Of a stretch of 8,710 nucleotides of DNA, positions 1-5,233 are shown in pieces. Below the pieces are notes generated by a model. It saw nothing but the letters and a program-made list of their open reading frames with translations, searched no databases and had not been told where the DNA came from. How positions within the stretch are numbered: the stretch's first letter is position 1; every line of letters begins with the position of its first letter. Position numbers and translations under genes: made by a program. This DNA is from Thermoplasmata archaeon (GTDB taxonomy: Archaea; Thermoplasmatota; E2; UBA202; JdFR-43), in NCBI GenBank assembly GCA_021162305.1, contig JAGGYX010000196.1:1-8710 (forward strand), written 5' to 3'.

Positions 1-262
1 CCTCTATAGCCATTGGAACGAGCATTTCCTTTCCATTTATTATGAAGTTAGTTGCTATGCCCAATGGCAATTGCATGCTTGAAACAACATTTTCAACCAT
101 TCTATCTGCAATCTCAGCAGGCAATGCATGAAAAGATAGAAGCAATTTCTCTTCCTCATCGCTTAATCCAGCAAATTCTTTCACAATTCTTACGCGCTCT
201 TCAATTGGCATTTTATAAAAACCGGGTATTCGAGAAGATTTCATAATTCTAATTGCTGGCAT
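1..262 (-). CDS. mvaA: class II hydroxymethylglutaryl-CoA reductase, N-terminal part (runs off the window)
   Basis: Reading the minus strand from the ATG at 262-260 gives 87 codons that stay open to the left edge. HMG-CoA reductase makes mevalonate, the precursor of archaeal isoprenoid lipids; class II enzymes are the bacterial-type, often NADH-using form found in some Archaea. Diagnostic stretches are SSRIPGFYK (residues 9-17), ADRMVENV (52-59, with the conserved Glu57) and LPLGIATNF (65-73) followed by INGKEMLVPMAIE, the typical class II N-terminus. The dimerisation and NAD-binding domains and the catalytic His lie outside the window. An alternative start is the second ATG (244-242), which gives MKSSRIPGFYK; no Shine-Dalgarno motif precedes either. 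A TATA box at 277-286 lies 20-38 nt upstream, so the transcript is leaderless or nearly so. The family call is firm; the exact start is not. Confidence 0.9.
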   Translation of the reverse strand, partial: MPAIRIMKSSRIPGFYKMPIEERVRIVKEFAGLSDEEEKLLLSFHALPAEIADRMVENVVSSMQLPLGIATNFIINGKEMLVPMAIE

Positions 263-276
263 ATATTTAATTTTTA

Positions 277-286
277 TTTATATAAA
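277..286 (-). promoter_or_regulatory. mvaA: TATA box of the HMG-CoA reductase gene
   Basis: TTTATATAAA, a self-complementary TATA box, is centred about 20 nt before the first possible ATG (262) and 38 nt before the second (244). The usual archaeal TATA-to-start distance of about 26 nt would put transcription start near 255, which slightly favours the ATG at 244. Confidence 0.55.
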
Positions 287-310
287 GTAAACACAGATCG
301 GTAACATTTC

Positions 311-330
311 TTAATCATTTTTAATCAATT
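311..330. repeat. two tandem 10-bp direct repeats (TTAATCATTT / TTAATCAATT)
   Basis: The copies at 311-320 and 321-330 differ at one base. They lie between the TATA box reading left toward the HMG-CoA reductase gene and the one reading right at 339-347. The 10-bp period equals one DNA turn, which suits a regulator binding site, but chance in AT-rich DNA is possible. Confidence 0.35.
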
Positions 331-338
331 TCCCATTC

Positions 339-347
339 TTTATATAA
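339..347 (+). promoter_or_regulatory. possible TATA box reading rightward
   Basis: TTTATATAA followed by a G-rich stretch. It would start transcription near 367-370, ahead of the very short ORF at 393-431. No intact plus-strand gene follows, so this may be a leftover promoter. Confidence 0.35.
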
Positions 348-392
348 GGGGAACGGGAAATGTCACATGTTATTCCAGAAATGGGGAGAATA

Positions 393-431
393 ATGGTTAT
401 GACAAAGAAGGCAGTTAGCATAAGCATTTAA
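393..431 (+). pseudogene. possible remnant of a gene start (12 codons)
   Basis: A GGGGAG motif at 384-389 precedes ATG at 393, giving MVMTKKAVSISI and then TAA at 429-431, overlapping the end of the convergent acyltransferase gene. The frame is also open from an ATG at 360. A TATA box (339-347), an SD-like motif and a start codon are all in order, but the product is too short for a known protein. MTKKAVSISI resembles the first beta strand of ribbon-helix-helix regulators, so this may be the stump of a lost regulator gene. It could equally be chance. Confidence 0.25.
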
Positions 432-1129
432 TCCCTTCCCCCTATTTCTTTTATTGGCGTTCCAGCATATATTTTTCCTTTTTTCAATATAGCATTCTTG
501 GGAACCAAACTTTTTGCTCCTATAACAACATTATCTTCTATAATAACGCCTGGCATTATCAATGCTTCTGTTCCAATGATACAATTCTTCTCGATTTTTG
601 TTTTCTTCAATGTTAACTTTTCTTCTCCAATATGAGCAAGAACCATTGCTCTTGTGCCAATCATTGTTCCATCTCCTATTTCTATCAAGCAGGGGTCAAA
701 TATTATTTCATTCAATGAAAGAAAAACATGCCTTCCTATTTTTGCTCCAATGAGACGAAGATAGAATGACTTTAAAGGAGGATAAACAATGAAATTTAAA
801 ATGCGATAAACAGGATAATATAGAATGAAATAAAGATTATATTTGAAATACATTTTTTCTTTCAAGTTTTGCCCATATATGCCTTCTTCATATTTTAGGT
901 GAAACACATTTATGAAAAATGCTGATGAAAAAATTAATGAGAAGAGTAGAATAAAATAGTCAAGCATTAAAATAAAGGGAAGCAATAATAGAAGCAATGG
1001 CTGTAACAGAAATGTTTTTATAACAAAATATAAAAAAATTGTTGGAGGAAGAAGAGCAATTCCATATGTTATAATTGGTATAATAAATAATAGGATAATA
1101 CGAATTGCAACAACTAAACTAATTTTCAT
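428..1129 (-). CDS. membrane-anchored left-handed beta-helix (hexapeptide) acyltransferase
   Basis: A 233-residue protein. Residues 1-78 are almost wholly hydrophobic (about 8-28, 30-50, 52-75) and form two or three membrane helices. A short basic linker (79-125, with further aromatic hydrophobic residues) leads to the hexapeptide domain at about 126-228: LIGAKIG, CLIEIGDGTMIG, NCIIGTEALIMPGVIIEDNVVIGAKSLV, and the closing YAGTPIKEI that corresponds to the AGNPAK ending of this fold. His166 is a candidate catalytic base. The layout resembles the C-terminal part of Pls/PosA-type membrane acyltransferases. The acyl donor and acceptor cannot be told from sequence; a cell-surface sugar or lipid is a guess. 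The gene lies 19 nt after the Lrp regulator on the same strand, so the two are probably cotranscribed. No clear Shine-Dalgarno motif precedes the ATG at 1129. Confidence 0.75.
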   Translation of the reverse strand: MKISLVVAIRIILLFIIPIITYGIALLPPTIFLYFVIKTFLLQPLLLLLLPFILMLDYFILLFSLIFSSAFFINVFHLKYEEGIYGQNLKEKMYFKYNLYFILYYPVYRILNFIVYPPLKSFYLRLIGAKIGRHVFLSLNEIIFDPCLIEIGDGTMIGTRAMVLAHIGEEKLTLKKTKIEKNCIIGTEALIMPGVIIEDNVVIGAKSLVPKNAILKKGKIYAGTPIKEIGGRD

Positions 1130-1148
1130 GAATATAAATCATTTAATA

Positions 1149-1571
1149 TTATTTTATTTCTTCTAATATGATAGCTGGACAGAGTTTTTTCACGCCCTCT
1201 ATTTTACCAATTTTTGATAAAATGCGGGATAAATCATTTCCATCTTTAGCCCATATTTCTACCATAATCATGTGGTCGCCAGTTGAAATAAAAACATGCT
1301 TTGCCTCATTTATTTTTGCTACCTTGTTTGAAATTTCTAAAAGCATTGTTGGCTCAACGTCTATACCGAGCAATGTTATACTGTTATATCCCAGCCTTTT
1401 AGGATCTATTATGGCTACATATTTTTTTATTAATCCCTTCTCTTCCATTGCAGCTACTCTCTTCCTTATTGCTCCTTCGCTCAATCCAACTTCTTTTGCA
1501 ATTTGGGTATATGGAGTTCTTGCATTATTGCCTAATATATCCAGTATTTTCCTATCTATTTCGTCAATCAT
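1149..1571 (-). CDS. Lrp/AsnC-family transcriptional regulator (LrpA/Ptr2-like)
   Basis: A 140-residue protein from the ATG at 1571. The frame is open 15 codons further up, but MIDEIDRKIL is the usual start of the family, and GTGAT sits 4 nt before this ATG as it does in other genes here. Residues 4-50 form the winged helix-turn-helix (ARTPYTQIAKEVGLSEGAIRKR is the HTH core) and residues 65-138 the RAM/dimerisation domain, with GLSEGAIRKRV, STGDHMIMVEIWAKDG and the C-terminal IGKIEGVKKLCPAIIL, very like Pyrococcus LrpA. Such proteins bind as dimers or octamers and either repress by blocking polymerase or, like M. jannaschii Ptr2, activate by recruiting TBP. The gene is divergent from the oxidative-stress operon, with 129 bp between the two start codons, and a Ptr2-like operator lies in that gap. 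Likely role: control of that operon and of itself. Confidence 0.9.
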   Translation of the reverse strand: MIDEIDRKILDILGNNARTPYTQIAKEVGLSEGAIRKRVAAMEEKGLIKKYVAIIDPKRLGYNSITLLGIDVEPTMLLEISNKVAKINEAKHVFISTGDHMIMVEIWAKDGNDLSRILSKIGKIEGVKKLCPAIILEEIK

Positions 1572-1616
1572 TCTAATCACTACGATTTTTTTAATATTAA
1601 TAAGAATTAAATTCAA

Positions 1617-1625
1617 GTATATAAG
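1617..1625 (-). promoter_or_regulatory. TATA box of the Lrp-family regulator gene
   Basis: Read on the minus strand this is CTTATATAC, 46-54 nt upstream of the ATG at 1571. It predicts transcription start near 1594 and a leader of about 20 nt containing the GTGAT ribosome binding site. Confidence 0.55.
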
Positions 1626-1642
1626 AATATTGGTAAAATTTT

Positions 1643-1657
1643 TAACGATTTTCGTCC
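1643..1657. promoter_or_regulatory. candidate Lrp/Ptr2-type operator
   Basis: TAACGATTTTCGTCC contains the exact inverted repeat ACGA-TTT-TCGT (1645-1655). It matches 13 of 15 positions of the consensus I remember for the M. jannaschii Lrp regulator Ptr2 (GGACGATTTTCGTCC); only the outer two bases of the left half differ. It ends 6 nt before the peroxiredoxin TATA box, the position from which Ptr2 recruits TBP, and lies 17 bp beyond the regulator's own TATA box. Confidence 0.65.
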
Positions 1658-1671
1658 AAAAAATTTAAATA
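1658..1671 (+). promoter_or_regulatory. BRE and TATA box of the oxidative-stress operon
   Basis: A-run BRE (1658-1663) followed by TTTAAATA (1664-1671). The expected transcription start is about 1692-1695, giving a leader of fewer than 10 nt that would just include the GGTGAT ribosome binding site. Confidence 0.6.
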
Positions 1672-1681
1672 TTCGGAATAT
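1669..1681. promoter_or_regulatory. perfect 13-bp palindrome overlapping the promoter
   Basis: ATATTC-G-GAATAT, overlapping the end of the TATA box and lying before the predicted transcription start, where a bound repressor would block polymerase. A similar half site, GAATAT, is at 1625-1630. The binding protein is unknown; it could be the divergent Lrp protein or a second regulator. Confidence 0.45.
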
Positions 1682-1700
1682 ACTATGAAATGGTGATAAA

Positions 1701-2345
1701 ATGGTAGTAATAGGAGAAAAATTTCCAGAAGTGGAAGTGAAAACAACACGGGGAAAAATGAAGTTGCCAGATGCCTTCAAAGGCAAGTGGTTTGTATTGT
1801 TCAGTCATCCAGCTGACTTTACACCGGTATGCACCACAGAATTCTATGCCATGCAAAAAAGACTGGAGAAATTTAAAGAGCTTGAAGCGGAAGTGATAGG
1901 GCTTAGCGTTGATCAAGTTTTTGCTCACTTGAAGTGGGCTGAATGGATTAAAGAAAATTTAGGAGAAGAAATAAAATTCCCGATAATTGCAGATGATCGG
2001 GGCATGCTTGCAGAAAAACTTGGAATGATACCAAGTGGTTCAAGCATTACAGCAAGAGCTGTATTCATAGTTGATGACAACGCTACTATAAGAGCAATAG
2101 TCTATTATCCAGCTGAAGTTGGCAGGGATTGGGATGAGATTTTGCGAGCGTTGAAAGCTTTGCAGATTAGCGATAAATATGGTGTGGCTTTGCCACATAA
2201 ATGGCCAAACAATGAATTAATCAACGACCGCGTTATCGTGCCGCCAGCTGGCGATGTAGAAACAATAAAGAAAAGGATGGAAGCTAAGGAAAAAGGCGAG
2301 ATAGAATGCTATGATTGGTGGCTCTGCCACAAAAGGTTGGAATAA
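1701..2345 (+). CDS. peroxiredoxin (archaeal Prx6-type thioredoxin peroxidase)
   Basis: A 214-residue cytoplasmic enzyme that reduces H2O2 and organic peroxides with thiol donors. It aligns over its whole length with the Pyrococcus horikoshii and Aeropyrum pernix enzymes, which form decameric rings. The active site is [13 protein letters not shown] with peroxidatic Cys44 and Thr41. [10 protein letters not shown] (about 117-126) carries the conserved active-site Arg, and [15 protein letters not shown] is the family signature. The C-terminus keeps both extra cysteines, Cys203 and Cys209, in ECYDWWLC, as in the archaeal enzymes where they take part in resolution. The start is firm: [14 protein letters not shown] is the family N-terminus, and GGTGAT lies 3 nt upstream (1692-1697). 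It is the first gene of the operon, and the next gene starts after one spacer base. Confidence 0.96.
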   Translation: MVVIGEKFPEVEVKTTRGKMKLPDAFKGKWFVLFSHPADFTPVCTTEFYAMQKRLEKFKELEAEVIGLSVDQVFAHLKWAEWIKENLGEEIKFPIIADDRGMLAEKLGMIPSGSSITARAVFIVDDNATIRAIVYYPAEVGRDWDEILRALKALQISDKYGVALPHKWPNNELINDRVIVPPAGDVETIKKRMEAKEKGEIECYDWWLCHKRLE

Positions 2346-2346
2346 A

Positions 2347-2892
2347 ATGGGAAAAGTTGCAAGACAGGTTGTGGAGGAAGCAGGCGTCGATGTCGATGGC
2401 CTCATAGAGTTGCTTGTGAAAAATGCCGCCGCCGAGCTCACAACCTACTACTATTATACCATTTTGAGAGCAAATCTGATTGGAATGGAGGGGGAAAACC
2501 TAAAGGAAATAGCAGAGGTTGCAAGAATAGAGGATAGAAATCATTTTGAAGCACTGGTTCCACGCATATATGAGCTTGGAGGGGAATTGCCTCGAGACAT
2601 GAAAAATTTTCATGATGTTTCAGGTTGCCCTCCTGCTTATTTGCCATCAATGGATGCGAAAGAAATTCTGAAAGTTCTTGTTGAAGCTGAGAGATGCGCA
2701 GTTCGCCAGTATACAAACATATGCAATATAACAGCTGGAAAAGACCACAGAACATATGATTTGGCTTTGGCAATTTTGCATGAAGAAATAGAGCATGAAT
2801 CATGGTTTTCAGAATTTCTTGGAGAAAGGCCATCTGGACATTTTATGAGGAGAGGTGAAACATCTCCATTTGTATCAAAATTTTTGAGGTGA
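2347..2892 (+). CDS. archaeal DPS-like ferritin (DPSL / thioferritin)
   Basis: A 181-residue four-helix protein of the ferritin superfamily. By family knowledge it forms a 12-subunit cage that oxidises Fe(II), preferably with H2O2, and stores Fe(III), protecting DNA. The ferroxidase residues are present: Glu30 in [12 protein letters not shown], Glu62 and His66 in IEDRNHFE, Glu114 in EAERCA, and Glu147/His150 in EEIEHESW. The marks that separate DPSL from classic Dps are Cys94 (GCPPAYLP), Cys117 and Cys126 ([11 protein letters not shown]). I start at 2347 because [13 protein letters not shown] is the family N-terminus; the frame is open from an ATG at 2311 inside the peroxiredoxin gene, which is unlikely to be used. 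The ribosome binding site is weak, so translation is probably coupled to the peroxiredoxin gene. In Pyrococcus furiosus, as I recall, a DPSL gene lies next to the encapsulin gene; compare the EncFtn-like gene downstream. Confidence 0.94.
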   Translation: MGKVARQVVEEAGVDVDGLIELLVKNAAAELTTYYYYTILRANLIGMEGENLKEIAEVARIEDRNHFEALVPRIYELGGELPRDMKNFHDVSGCPPAYLPSMDAKEILKVLVEAERCAVRQYTNICNITAGKDHRTYDLALAILHEEIEHESWFSEFLGERPSGHFMRRGETSPFVSKFLR

Positions 2893-2896
2893 GAAA

Positions 2897-3508
2897 ATGG
2901 CTAAAACAACATTTGCAGAAGAAGTGTATCTTCGTGCTTTAACTGGTCGCCTTGTTGGCGAGGATTTGTTAGCGAGCTATAATGAAGTGGCGGTAGTAAG
3001 CATGAAGAATATAATATGTTGCTCAACTGCAACAGCTGCAGAGTCTGCTTTTATTTCTCAGACGGGTGGAAAAGCATGGCATTTTATTGTGGAGAAAGGA
3101 AATGAAAAAGAAGTTGCTGAGCAACTTAAAGAATATGATGGTGATGCAATATTGCTTTTATTTGGAGGAGAAACTCCAGTAGAGAAAGCAAAAGAAATGT
3201 TTTCGAAATTGCTGGAAGAAATGGCATTGCATGAGATATTAGCAGATATAATTATTCATGTTCACATATTTGCAGCAGGAGGGCTTGATGAAGCAATAAA
3301 GAATGAAAAGATAAAGGAATATCTTAAAGAAAGAAATGTGTATCTCTACACATTTGATTTAGACAATGGGCTCATGCTTGTCCATGAAATGGAATTCAAT
3401 GATGGCATGAAATTGCATAGAATAGCAGAGTTGCCAATAACATGTGAGCATGCCAATTTGCTCAATAAAAGTTTAAGAGATAAAAAGATAGCGTGGGTGG
3501 AAGCATGA
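2897..3508 (+). CDS. uncharacterised 203-residue His/Cys-rich protein
   Basis: I do not recognise this family. There is no signal peptide and no membrane helix. The predicted pattern is mixed alpha/beta: strands near 30-40, 60-66, 83-90, 117-126 and 148-165, with charged helices between (69-80, 94-113, 130-146). Possible metal ligands are a Cys-Cys pair at 41-42, HEILADIIIHVHIF with His112, His121 and His123, then His163, His174, Cys183 and His185 (TCEH). The gene has a strong GAGGTGA ribosome binding site (2886-2892) that includes the stop codon of the DPS-like gene, and it ends with an ATGA overlap into ferritin. Lying between two iron-storage genes in an intact operon position, it probably shares their role, perhaps in iron delivery or peroxide sensing. 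That is inference from context only. Confidence 0.8.
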   Translation: MAKTTFAEEVYLRALTGRLVGEDLLASYNEVAVVSMKNIICCSTATAAESAFISQTGGKAWHFIVEKGNEKEVAEQLKEYDGDAILLLFGGETPVEKAKEMFSKLLEEMALHEILADIIIHVHIFAAGGLDEAIKNEKIKEYLKERNVYLYTFDLDNGLMLVHEMEFNDGMKLHRIAELPITCEHANLLNKSLRDKKIAWVEA

Positions 3509-4008
3509 TTGGAGAAAGAATGCTGGAAGCATTGAATAAGCAAATAAACGAAGAGCTCTATTCCTCATACCTTTATTTAAGCATGTCTGCATGGTTTGAT
3601 AACATTGGGCTAAAAGGCTTCGCCAACTGGATGAAAGTGCAGTCAAAGGAAGAGCTGGGACATGCAATGAAATTTTACAATTATATTATTTCAAGAGGCG
3701 GAAAAGTTCGCCTCCATGAAATTAAGGCGCCGCCGCATGAATGGCAAAGTCCATTGCATGCATTTGAGGAAACGCTAAAACATGAAAAGCATATAACAGA
3801 ATGCATAAATAAACTTGTGGAACTTGCAGAAGAGGAAAAGGATAGAGCAACATTCAATATGTTGCAATGGTTTGTGGATGAGCAGGTTGAAGAGGAAGCC
3901 AATGATGAAGAAATAATAGCAAAGCTTAAGATGATTGAGGGTAGCAATGGAATTTTCATGCTCGACAACCAGCTTGCACAAAGGAAATATGTTGAGGAGG
4001 TGAAATAA
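3505..4008 (+). CDS. ftn: ferritin (FtnA-type, non-haem)
   Basis: A 167-residue ferritin, close to the usual length. It should form a 24-subunit cage that oxidises Fe(II) at a di-iron site and stores it as ferric mineral. All ferroxidase residues of E. coli FtnA are at the same numbers: Glu17, Glu50, His53, Glu94, Gln127 and Glu130. No Met haem ligand of bacterioferritin type is evident. I choose the ATG at 3505, which overlaps the upstream stop codon as ATGA and has GGTGG 3 nt before it; the frame is open from a GTG at 3493, but MIGERMLEALNKQINEELYSS is the family start. The last base of its TAA is the first base of the next ATG, and that gene's GGAGGTGA lies inside the ferritin coding end, so translation is coupled. 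Confidence 0.95.
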   Translation: MIGERMLEALNKQINEELYSSYLYLSMSAWFDNIGLKGFANWMKVQSKEELGHAMKFYNYIISRGGKVRLHEIKAPPHEWQSPLHAFEETLKHEKHITECINKLVELAEEEKDRATFNMLQWFVDEQVEEEANDEEIIAKLKMIEGSNGIFMLDNQLAQRKYVEEVK

Positions 4009-4295
4009 TGTTATCAAAAATACCAATTGATTTGGAGAATGTAGGAAAAGAAAATATTAATAAAGAAATTTTGAGGACAGCTATCATAGCGGAACTTGAT
4101 GCAATAAATTTATACGAGCAGATGGCTTCTCTAACAAATGATGAAAAAATAAGGGATGTTCTAATAGATGTTGCAAATGAAGAAAAAACACATGTTGGAG
4201 AATTTTTAACCATGCTGCTTAAATTGGATGAAAAACAGGTTGAAGAATTAGAAAAAGGAAAGAAAGAAGTAGAAGAAATTTTAGGAGGTGAATAA
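4008..4295 (+). CDS. encapsulated-ferritin-like (EncFtn) protein without a shell domain
   Basis: A 95-residue two-helix protein. It closely resembles the N-terminal domain that in Pyrococcus furiosus is fused to the encapsulin shell protein (AIIAELDAINLYEQM and DVANEEKTHVGEF match, by memory). In EncFtn proteins two subunits form a ferroxidase site at their interface and the decamer is packed inside an encapsulin nanocompartment. The ligands are present with EncFtn spacing: Glu29, Tyr36, Glu59 and His62 (E32, Y39, E62, H65 in Rhodospirillum). The reading frame ends cleanly after LGGE with TAA, with no shell domain in any frame behind it and no obvious cargo-loading peptide at the C-terminus. 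GGAGGTGA precedes the start, and superoxide reductase begins directly after the stop. The iron-oxidation role is well supported; how it works without a shell in the window is open. Confidence 0.88.
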   Translation: MLSKIPIDLENVGKENINKEILRTAIIAELDAINLYEQMASLTNDEKIRDVLIDVANEEKTHVGEFLTMLLKLDEKQVEELEKGKKEVEEILGGE

Positions 4296-4646
4296 ATGTT
4301 GAAAGATGGAATACAAACAGGGGATTGGAAAGGAGAAAAGCATGTTCCAGTTATAGAAATTTTGGAAAGAAAAAATGAGATAGCAAGAGTAGAAGTAAGT
4401 GTAGGTAAGGAAATAAAGCATCCCAATACCATAGAACATCATATTGCATGGATAGAATTATATTTCAAGCCAGATGATGAAAAATTTCCAAAGATGATAG
4501 GGAGGGTTGCATTTACAAGCCATGATGATCCGCTGACAGAGCCAATAGCCACATTTACATTTTCAACAAAGAAAAAAGGGATGCTGCAAGCATTATCATT
4601 CTGCAATATACATGGACTATGGGAGGGAGGAGCAAGATTAGAGTGA
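4296..4646 (+). CDS. sor: superoxide reductase (1Fe-SOR, neelaredoxin type)
   Basis: A 116-residue protein that reduces superoxide to H2O2 without releasing oxygen, as used by anaerobes. The N-terminus GDWKGEKHVPVIE carries Glu14, Lys15 and ligand His16. HPNTIEHH gives His42 and His48, and CNIHGLWE gives Cys103 and His106, so the Fe(His)4Cys centre is complete. There is no N-terminal desulforedoxin domain, so it is the one-iron class and needs an external electron donor, usually rubredoxin; no separate rubredoxin gene is in the window. The protein is slightly shorter than the Pyrococcus enzyme because the loop near residues 75-85 is shorter. ATG directly follows the preceding TAA, with GGAGGTG 5 nt upstream. 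The peroxide it makes can be consumed by the peroxidases of the same operon. Confidence 0.96.
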   Translation: MLKDGIQTGDWKGEKHVPVIEILERKNEIARVEVSVGKEIKHPNTIEHHIAWIELYFKPDDEKFPKMIGRVAFTSHDDPLTEPIATFTFSTKKKGMLQALSFCNIHGLWEGGARLE

Positions 4647-4650
4647 TGTC

Positions 4651-4910
4651 ATGGAATTAACAATAGATGTAAGAACGAGAGAAGAATTCGTTAAGGAGCA
4701 TATAAAGAGAGCGATAAATATACCATGGCAGGACTTGGATTTCTATATTGATTTTTTGAAAGGAAAGGAAATCATGCTATATTGTGATACTGGAAATAGA
4801 GCAAACATTGCAAGGGAAAACTTGCAAAGTATGGAATAGATGCAACTGTAATTCCGGCTGAAGAAATCAAAAAATGGAAAAGGAAGGAAAGAGCATCATT
4901 ACAGCTGTAA
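4651..4910 (+). pseudogene. rhodanese-like sulfurtransferase, frameshifted near the C-terminus
   Basis: A single-domain rhodanese that would be about 87 residues long. The intact frame gives IDVRTREEFVKEHIKRAINIP and the active-site loop LYCDTGNRA with Cys45, then meets TAG at 4837-4839 after 62 codons. The missing C-terminus is present in the -1 frame from about 4818: [20 protein letters not shown], ending at TAA 4908-4910. The break is at a run of four A (4817-4820); five would restore the frame, so one A has been lost or miscalled. Such proteins move sulfane sulfur from thiosulfate or polysulfide. The start has GTGAT 3 nt upstream (4643-4647). The 62-residue product keeps the catalytic Cys but lacks the last helix of the fold, so it is probably inactive if the frameshift is real. 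Confidence 0.82.
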
Positions 4911-5233
4911 ATTATGTTGTTGTTCGCAATGGCTATGAAAAAGAATTTGAAGAAATGGTAAAGCAGCTATGCCGTGAAACAGATAAAATGTCTGGCTTCT
5001 TGGGCTCAAAATTTTTTAAAATCGATGGTATCTCTGCTATTGGAAGCATGCTTCCAGGCGATTTACGAAATGAAAAGATAAGCCCTGCTAAATATATTCT
5101 TTTAACATACTGGGAGAGCAAAGAGGCTCATGAGAAATCGCACGTGACAGAGATTTTCAAAAAGGCTTTTGAAGCCATGCCTGCATATCTTGCAGAGATG
5201 CCATATGAGGAATTTTATGAAGTGTTGAAATGA
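4874..5233 (+). CDS. antibiotic-biosynthesis-monooxygenase (ABM) domain protein, IsdG/HmoA-like
   Basis: A 119-residue dimeric alpha/beta-barrel protein of the ABM superfamily, some members of which degrade haem and release iron. Key stretches are [19 protein letters not shown] (9-27), [10 protein letters not shown] (39-48) and [25 protein letters not shown] (75-99). Of the IsdG catalytic triad, Asn13 and Trp80 align but the His position appears to be Phe99, so haem cleavage is not assured. A 20-residue loop (about 52-72) is longer than in IsdG. The ATG at 4874 lies inside the frameshifted tail of rhodanese (37-nt overlap) with only a weak ribosome binding site, so translation is probably coupled to that gene. 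The product ends with an ATGA overlap into the next ORF. The fold is fairly sure; haem oxygenase activity is not. Confidence 0.78.
   Translation: MEKEGKSIITAVNYVVVRNGYEKEFEEMVKQLCRETDKMSGFLGSKFFKIDGISAIGSMLPGDLRNEKISPAKYILLTYWESKEAHEKSHVTEIFKKAFEAMPAYLAEMPYEEFYEVLK

Noticed and set aside
52..246. Plus-strand open frame near the left edge
   Set aside because: It lies opposite the HMG-CoA reductase start, whose class II motifs are clear on the minus strand.
1168..1668. Plus-strand open frame of 166 codons
   Set aside because: It is antisense to the Lrp regulator, which has full family motifs and its own promoter.
2311..2346. Upstream in-frame ATG start for the DPS-like protein
   Set aside because: It lies inside the peroxiredoxin coding end and adds 12 residues absent from the family; [13 protein letters not shown] at 2347 is the usual N-terminus.
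4813..4824. Programmed -1 frameshift in the rhodanese gene
   Set aside because: In the zero frame the codons are AGG GAA AAC, which do not form an X-XXY-YYZ slippery heptamer, and I see no strong downstream stem. A lost A in the run explains the data better.
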